Source: BACL11 sp945865535 (lineage in GTDB: Bacteria; Bacteroidota; Bacteroidia; Flavobacteriales; BACL11). From it: a stretch of 64,000 bases of DNA. The stretch lies in assembly GCA_947502765.1 (NCBI GenBank), contig CANNBA010000006.1, positions 46,368 to 110,367 of the forward strand. Reading direction: 5' to 3'. The position numbers were made by a program, and so were the translations under genes. Shown here in pieces: positions 60,056 through 64,000 of this stretch. The notes under the pieces are model-generated. The model ran no database searches, was not told the origin of the DNA, and worked only from the letters and a program-made list of their open reading frames with translations. How positions within the stretch are numbered: the first letter of the stretch is position 1; each line of letters starts with the position of its first letter.

Positions 60056-61354
60056 TTAGTCACTAGTACGCGCAGTAGTAGTTTTATTTATCCAACATCC
60101 TACAGTGTGCTTACTATTAGCTGTTATGCCATTAAAAAAACAGGTTTCTTTTGTTGGGAAATACTTTGAATAGGTATTAATACTTTTTGATGCTCTGTCT
60201 TTTGTTTCGGGATCTGACAATGCTTGTTTAAAAGCATCAACCGCTATCCAATAAACTGTTTGATTTTCAAAATCGCTTCCACAACTTTTAGCCCCAGCTA
60301 CATATATGTTACCTAAACTTATATACGCTTCTCCCCATTCACTTTTTAACTCTAAAGCGCTATAAACCGCAGTTCTTGCCAAGGAGTAAGATCCAGATGA
60401 ACGATAAGCATCCGCCAATGCCAAATAATATTTTGCTTTAGTATCCACATCTTCTTCCAAATTAATTGATTCTTTAGCAAACTTAATAGCATCAGATGTT
60501 TTTCCTTTAGCAATACTCATTTTTGACATCTTATCAGCAGAAGATGCCGTTGGCTCAAGTTCATATAATCGGCTTGATGCCTTAAAAAATAGATCAGAAT
60601 CAGTACATTTTTTATCACTCAATAATTTAGTAACTTTTTTTAACCAATTAACATCATCAGTAGTTAGGTCAAATTTTTGAGAAAATAACCCAATCAAATC
60701 ATCACAATTAGCATAAGGAGTAAATAACTCTTCAATGATTTCGGAATACTTGATAAAATCTTCTGCTGCTTTCGATTTATTGGTAATATTAAAGTCAATA
60801 ATTACAGATACCAAAGCATAGGCCTCTAATACATCAGCTTTTGTTTTAGTGCCTGATTGCTCTAGATTTATCATAGCTCTCATATAACCATAAACTGCTT
60901 GAACGGAAGCATTATTATCATCTAAATCTAATGATTGTTGCAAATAACCAAGCGCTTCTTGACTTCTAGCTTTATCAATTTCAACTAATTCAAAGCCCTT
61001 AAGCCCTAATACATATCCTTCTTCTTTAAAATACTTAATTCTTTGATCAAAAACCATCATTAAGGTATCAATATAAGCGGCCTGATTTCCTTTATCAGTC
61101 TTTATTTTTTCCTTAATTATTTTAGGGCCATTCTTGTATATATTTTGACTTGATTCTGGGCAATTTTTAAAAGTCCACATCCAAGGATTGTAAGCATCAG
61201 TAAAGTTGTTCTGCTTATAGTACTCGCGAAACATTGATAAGTTTTCTTTACATTTTTGCTCATCTGCGCCAAAATTGTCTTGAGCATTAACATTTAAACT
61301 AGATAAAATTACTCCAACTAAAATTAATATTCTTTTTACCATTTTATTAATCAT
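60056..61354 (-). CDS. periplasmic TPR protein
   Basis: A 432-residue protein with a signal peptide (MVKRILILVGVILSSLNVNA then Q; the ATG at 61342 is an alternative start 4 codons in) and TPR-like helical repeats throughout. Examples are YLALADAYRSSGSYSLARTA followed by VYSALELKSEWGEAYISLGN. Conserved Cys pairs (ENLSMFREYY preceded by KC, and TFKNCPES) suggest a disulphide. It matches the unnamed TPR protein usually found between an outer-membrane protein and lptC in flavobacteria; function is unknown. It overlaps the outer-membrane protein gene by 8 bases if the first ATG is used. Confidence 0.82.
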   Translation of the reverse strand: MINKMVKRILILVGVILSSLNVNAQDNFGADEQKCKENLSMFREYYKQNNFTDAYNPWMWTFKNCPESSQNIYKNGPKIIKEKIKTDKGNQAAYIDTLMMVFDQRIKYFKEEGYVLGLKGFELVEIDKARSQEALGYLQQSLDLDDNNASVQAVYGYMRAMINLEQSGTKTKADVLEAYALVSVIIDFNITNKSKAAEDFIKYSEIIEELFTPYANCDDLIGLFSQKFDLTTDDVNWLKKVTKLLSDKKCTDSDLFFKASSRLYELEPTASSADKMSKMSIAKGKTSDAIKFAKESINLEEDVDTKAKYYLALADAYRSSGSYSLARTAVYSALELKSEWGEAYISLGNIYVAGAKSCGSDFENQTVYWIAVDAFKQALSDPETKDRASKSINTYSKYFPTKETCFFNGITANSKHTVGCWINKTTTARTSD

Positions 61355-62600
61355 ATTTTCTTTTTACAAACCAAATTCCATCATAAGAAACGCTTAATCC
61401 TAATCTTACGAATTGTTCTTTAATTAAATTATCATCTGTAGTTCCTCTCTGCCCTAGAGTACATGAAAAATCGTATTTTGTTCCTGATTTTTTTACAGGT
61501 ATTCCAAAACCAAAACTTACGCTCATTTCCTTAAGCTGATTGTTTTCAAATTGCAAAGGAGTATTGCTATAGGAAGCTCCAATTCTGTAATCCATTCTTT
61601 TATAATACTTAGTAATCGAATTATATTCAGGAGTGTACTGCATGCCTCCACAAATTGTCATGCTATTAGCTAAATTATCTGATTCGTCAAACATAGTATA
61701 GTCAGCCCAATTTTGCATGCTATAATCAGCTACAAAAAGCCATTTCTTATTTTTATTATAGGATATACCCGTACTGATGTATTGTGGCAAAATGACATCT
61801 CCCCACTGGCTAGAATTTACAAAAGTATCTTTTGGAACTTCAAAAACTCCTGAAAATTTAAAAGACTCAACTAGTTCGGTTTTTTTAGCTCTTATTGAAG
61901 AATTATTGTTAGCTGTGAATCCAATTGAGAATTCATTATTTACATTAACTGCTTTTTTATACAAAAGCCCCAACTCATAGTAATATCCTTTTAAATTAAT
62001 CTTACTATTTGAACGACTGTTAAAAAAAGTCTCGTCATCATAAACTAATTGCTTTCTTCTATTAAGCCCTCCAAACAAATAAGAAGCATTTATACCAACT
62101 GAGAAACCATTAAAAGGTTCATATGCTCCTCCAAAATAAATTTTACTCAATCCTCCATCGCCATAATAATTCATATCAGCATTAGATTCTATATTACGAA
62201 CATTAATCTCATAACCCGTACTACTAAAAGGAATCATCCCAATACTTGCTCCAAGTTTTCTAGATAAGGGAAAGCCTAAAATCAAATGACTAAATGCATT
62301 ATTATTTACTATTTGCTCAGCAGTTGCATTCTGCATTTTTGTAGTTTGATGCCAACCTCCTGTAGCTAATAAAAACGAATTCGGAGCAAAAGAGCTATAG
62401 CTAGCAGGATTGCTAGGATTTACACTTTTTGGATTACTTAATGCTGTAGAGGCTCCTCCAAAAGCATTGAACTCTGGAAGAATATTTTGTTGCAACTCTC
62501 CTAGCCCAAAACGAGAATAAGGAGAACTTGTAGATATCTGCGCCTCCAACTGGCTTATAAAACCAAAGATTACAACTGTTATACCAACTATTTTATTCAT
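61347..62600 (-). CDS. outer-membrane beta-barrel protein (OMPP1/FadL-like)
   Basis: A 417-residue protein: signal peptide (MNKIVGITVVIFGFISQLEA then Q), the conserved opening ISTSSPYSRFGLGELQQN, and many amphipathic strands such as KLGASIGMIPFSSTGYEINV and FSVGINASYLFGGLNRRKQL. The barrel ends near VRLGLSVSYDGIWFVKRKYD. This is the unnamed outer-membrane protein of the coaX-OMP-TPR-lptC run in flavobacteria and resembles FadL-type transporters or PorV-like barrels. The ligand is unknown. It overlaps coaX by 8 bases. Confidence 0.82.
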   Translation of the reverse strand: MNKIVGITVVIFGFISQLEAQISTSSPYSRFGLGELQQNILPEFNAFGGASTALSNPKSVNPSNPASYSSFAPNSFLLATGGWHQTTKMQNATAEQIVNNNAFSHLILGFPLSRKLGASIGMIPFSSTGYEINVRNIESNADMNYYGDGGLSKIYFGGAYEPFNGFSVGINASYLFGGLNRRKQLVYDDETFFNSRSNSKINLKGYYYELGLLYKKAVNVNNEFSIGFTANNNSSIRAKKTELVESFKFSGVFEVPKDTFVNSSQWGDVILPQYISTGISYNKNKKWLFVADYSMQNWADYTMFDESDNLANSMTICGGMQYTPEYNSITKYYKRMDYRIGASYSNTPLQFENNQLKEMSVSFGFGIPVKKSGTKYDFSCTLGQRGTTDDNLIKEQFVRLGLSVSYDGIWFVKRKYD

Positions 62601-63309
62601 TAAAATCTAATATTTCATTTAAACCAATCAAAACTAAATTTGGGTTTGCAAATATGCTATTTTTTAATTCCTTTTCAAAGAAAAAACAATCCCCTCCAGT
62701 TACTACTGCAAGGGCATCCGGTTTTTCCAATCTGTACTCTGATATTATTGATCTCACCTCAGCCAAAATACCCTGCTGAACCCCTGAGGAAATAGAAGAA
62801 TTTGTATCATCACCAATAAAAGGAGTGGTTTTTCCTTTTTTAACTAACGGCAACTTATTGGTAAAAGTATGTAAAGCTTTATATCGCATTTCAATGCCAG
62901 GAGAAATTCTACCTCCAATATATTCTCCTTTTTTACTTAAAAAATCGATTGTTAAACACGTTCCTGCATCAAACACTATAATATCTTTTTTATGATATAA
63001 AAAATTCGCTCCAACTACTGCGGCTAATCTATCTTTGCCTAATGTATTAGGAGTTTTATAATGATTCTTAATTGGAACTGGGGTATTTTCAGATAAAACA
63101 ATTGCTTTATAATAATCTGCAATACTTGATATTTCGGAGTTAATTTCTTTAACTGATGAAATAATAGTAGCCGAAATCTCTTTATTAGCAACAAACTTCT
63201 GAATATTTTTAAGATTACACTTATTAATAGCTGCTGTTGCAAATACATTTTTAGCTTCAAAAAGAGCAAGTTTAGTGCTCGTATTTCCTATATCAATTGC
63301 AAGTTTCAA
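62593..63309 (-). CDS. coaX: type III pantothenate kinase
   Basis: Family members start with (M)xLAIDIGNTxxKLALFE, so the TTG at 63309, giving MKLAIDIGNTSTKLALFEAK, is preferred; an ATG at 63345 would add 12 unconserved residues and lies before a promoter box. The product is 238 residues with the ASKHA phosphate loop DIGNTSTK, GKDRLAAVVGANFLY, IVFDAGTCLTIDFL and GGRISPGIEMRYKALHTFT. It phosphorylates pantothenate in CoA synthesis and is not feedback-inhibited by CoA. It leads the OMP-TPR-lptC-CorC-ppiD run. Confidence 0.92.
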   Translation of the reverse strand: MKLAIDIGNTSTKLALFEAKNVFATAAINKCNLKNIQKFVANKEISATIISSVKEINSEISSIADYYKAIVLSENTPVPIKNHYKTPNTLGKDRLAAVVGANFLYHKKDIIVFDAGTCLTIDFLSKKGEYIGGRISPGIEMRYKALHTFTNKLPLVKKGKTTPFIGDDTNSSISSGVQQGILAEVRSIISEYRLEKPDALAVVTGGDCFFFEKELKNSIFANPNLVLIGLNEILDFNE

Positions 63310-63326
63310 AAAATGTATTTTTTTTT

Positions 63327-63334
63327 CAAAAGTA
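63327..63334 (-). promoter_or_regulatory. TAnnTTTG promoter box inside the longer coaX frame
   Basis: The complement reads TACTTTTG, a full consensus match, 18 bases upstream of the TTG start at 63309 and downstream of the ATG at 63345. It supports the shorter coaX. Confidence 0.5.
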
Positions 63335-63394
63335 TAAAAATACATTCCGATATGATGATTTACATAAAATATTCCTTTAAATTAAAAAAAAAAT

Positions 63395-63402
63395 TAAATT
63401 TG
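63395..63402 (+). promoter_or_regulatory. TAnnTTTG promoter box for tRNA-Phe
   Basis: TAAATTTG, a full consensus match, 15 bases before the first base of the tRNA. Confidence 0.6.
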
Positions 63403-63417
63403 CAACCCAATTAAGTT

Positions 63418-63490
63418 GGTGCTATAGCTCAGTTGGTAGAGCAATGGACTGAAAATCCATGTGTCCCTAGTTCGAATCTTGGTAGCACCA
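63418..63490 (+). tRNA. tRNA-Phe (anticodon GAA)
   Basis: A 73-base cloverleaf: acceptor GGTGCTA pairs with TAGCACC, D arm around AGCTCAGTTGGTAGAGC, anticodon stem ATGGA/TCCAT with loop CTGAAAA and anticodon GAA at 63451-63453, T arm CCTAG-TTCGAAT-CTTGG. The discriminator is A, as in bacterial tRNA-Phe. The CCA end is not encoded. Confidence 0.95.
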
Positions 63491-63497
63491 CTTTTTA

Positions 63498-63530
63498 CTT
63501 AAAAACCCACTCATTGAGTGGGTTTTTAAG
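63498..63530 (+). terminator. terminator after tRNA-Phe
   Basis: CTTAAAAACCCACTCA, one T, TGAGTGGGTTTTTAAG: a perfect inverted repeat with a GC-rich middle and a T-run, 7 bases after the tRNA. It is symmetrical and could also stop transcription from the right. Confidence 0.85.
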
Positions 63531-63746
63531 TATTCAACGATTATTTTTTCTATAACTATTATTAGCAGTCCACTTCATGAGACAAGTTATGTCTTCAAAA
63601 ATAATCTGCAGCTCTATCAAAGTCAGCACCATTTAATGTATATTTGCTAAGCACAATAAAACTAGGTCTATAGAACAGAATAAGATGCTTTTAAGTAAGT
63701 TTATAGCGTTTATAAGTAAGTTAGAAACAATTATAAAACCAACAAT

Positions 63747-63931
63747 ATGACAAACATTGGTTGTAAGACAATATTCAAAGCAAGAAATTCACTTTTGGTA
63801 CTTCTGACACTGCAATTATCAATTTAACCAAAGCAATTAATGCAAATGCTTCCTATAAAACTGAAGCTGTTACAGATTTAGAATTTGTTAACTTAAGAAC
63901 TAACGAATCATTTATAGCATTAACAAAATAA
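63747..63931 (+). pseudogene. short decayed or frameshifted reading frame with its own terminator
   Basis: The 469 bases after the tRNA terminator hold no intact gene. An ATG at 63747 opens 26 codons (MTNIGCKTIFKARNSLLVLL). In the +2 frame, 63767-63931, 54 codons read as a plausible protein end (FTFGTSDTAIINLTKAINAN, then ASYKTEAVTDLEFVNLRTNE) but have no start codon. A single-base shift near 63790 would join them into one small protein of about 60 residues. A strong terminator follows 23 bases after the stop, so a transcribed gene probably once ended here. No family is recognised. Confidence 0.4.
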
Positions 63932-63954
63932 TAATCTCAAATATACAAACTATT

Positions 63955-63983
63955 AATAGCTCCTTTTGGAGCTATTTTTTTTT
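63955..63983 (+). terminator. rho-independent terminator at the window end
   Basis: AATAGCTCC, loop TTTT, GGAGCTATT followed by a run of T: a perfect 9-bp stem. It lies 23 bases after the TAA at 63931. Confidence 0.85.
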
Positions 63984-64000
63984 GTCTTATGGAACAAAAA

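Noticed and set aside
1..64000. CRISPR array, insertion sequence or prophage
   Set aside because: I saw no regularly spaced repeats, no transposase, integrase or phage structural genes. The only tandem repeats are the coding 33-bp units and short Lys/Ala codon repeats.

Overview
The window is AT-rich bacterial chromosome from a member of the Bacteroidota, most likely the order Flavobacteriales. The evidence is the gliding/type IX secretion genes gldD and gldE next to ssb and mutY, a secreted protease ending in a type A type-IX sorting tail, repeated TAnnTTTG promoter boxes, start codons without a clear Shine-Dalgarno sequence, and gene orders I recognise from flavobacteria (kdsD-tatC-lptB beside recQ; mutY-ssb-gldE-gldD beside hup-rng; purH-mreBCD-mrdA-rodA; coaX-OMP-TPR-lptC-CorC-ppiD). 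The family cannot be fixed by eye. Nearly all of the window is ordinary, densely packed housekeeping chromosome. I see no insertion sequence, prophage, CRISPR array or recognisable defence island.

Layout. 0-9 kb: partial lnt, pssA, purS, the lptB/tatC/kdsD cluster, recQ, a small flavoprotein, an M20 amidohydrolase and a metallo-beta-lactamase-fold hydrolase. 9-14.6 kb: a transporter, a DUF4286-like protein, a TPR protein, serS and ribosomal genes rpmA and rplU. 14.6-25 kb: a secreted M43 metalloprotease, an EamA exporter, gldD, gldE, ssb, mutY, then hup, a 29-residue basic protein gene, rng, an MFS transporter, recX and prfB. 25-29.6 kb: a 47-residue membrane protein, fumC, then the only clearly unstable stretch of the window. 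That stretch holds a decayed outer-membrane protein remnant, a Lys/Ala/Glu-rich protein with 33-bp tandem repeats, a Cys-repeat lipoprotein gene cut by an in-frame TGA, and a small duplicated 3' end. 29.6-38.4 kb: manC, a SprT-like protein, feoB/feoA, a tiny lipoprotein, an MlaE/MlaF-type ABC pair, rsmA, mgtE and a D-2-hydroxyacid dehydrogenase.

38.4-49 kb: a 592-residue uncharacterised protein with nitronate-monooxygenase-like motifs, then a carotenoid run (crtD-like desaturase, cruF-like hydratase, fused two-domain lycopene cyclase) lying immediately behind lysC, followed by a PPi-type phosphofructokinase and mfd. 49-56 kb: purH and the rod-shape/elongasome operon mreB-mreC-mreD-mrdA-rodA. 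56-63.5 kb: ppiD-like chaperone, CorC/CNNM-like protein, lptC, a TPR protein, an outer-membrane barrel protein, coaX and tRNA-Phe. 63.5-64 kb: no intact gene, one short decayed reading frame with its own terminator.

How the genes work together. Envelope functions dominate: LPS export (lptB, lptC, kdsD), lipoprotein maturation (lnt), Tat export, phospholipid synthesis and transport (pssA, mlaEF), cell shape, gliding/T9SS, and a carotenoid route that would fit a monocyclic 1'-hydroxy carotenoid. The most useful leads are the decaying Cys-repeat locus (26.7-29.6 kb), the 592-residue unknown, the lysC-crt cluster, the 29-residue basic gene before rng, and several genes whose promoter box sits so close to the start codon that the message would be leaderless.
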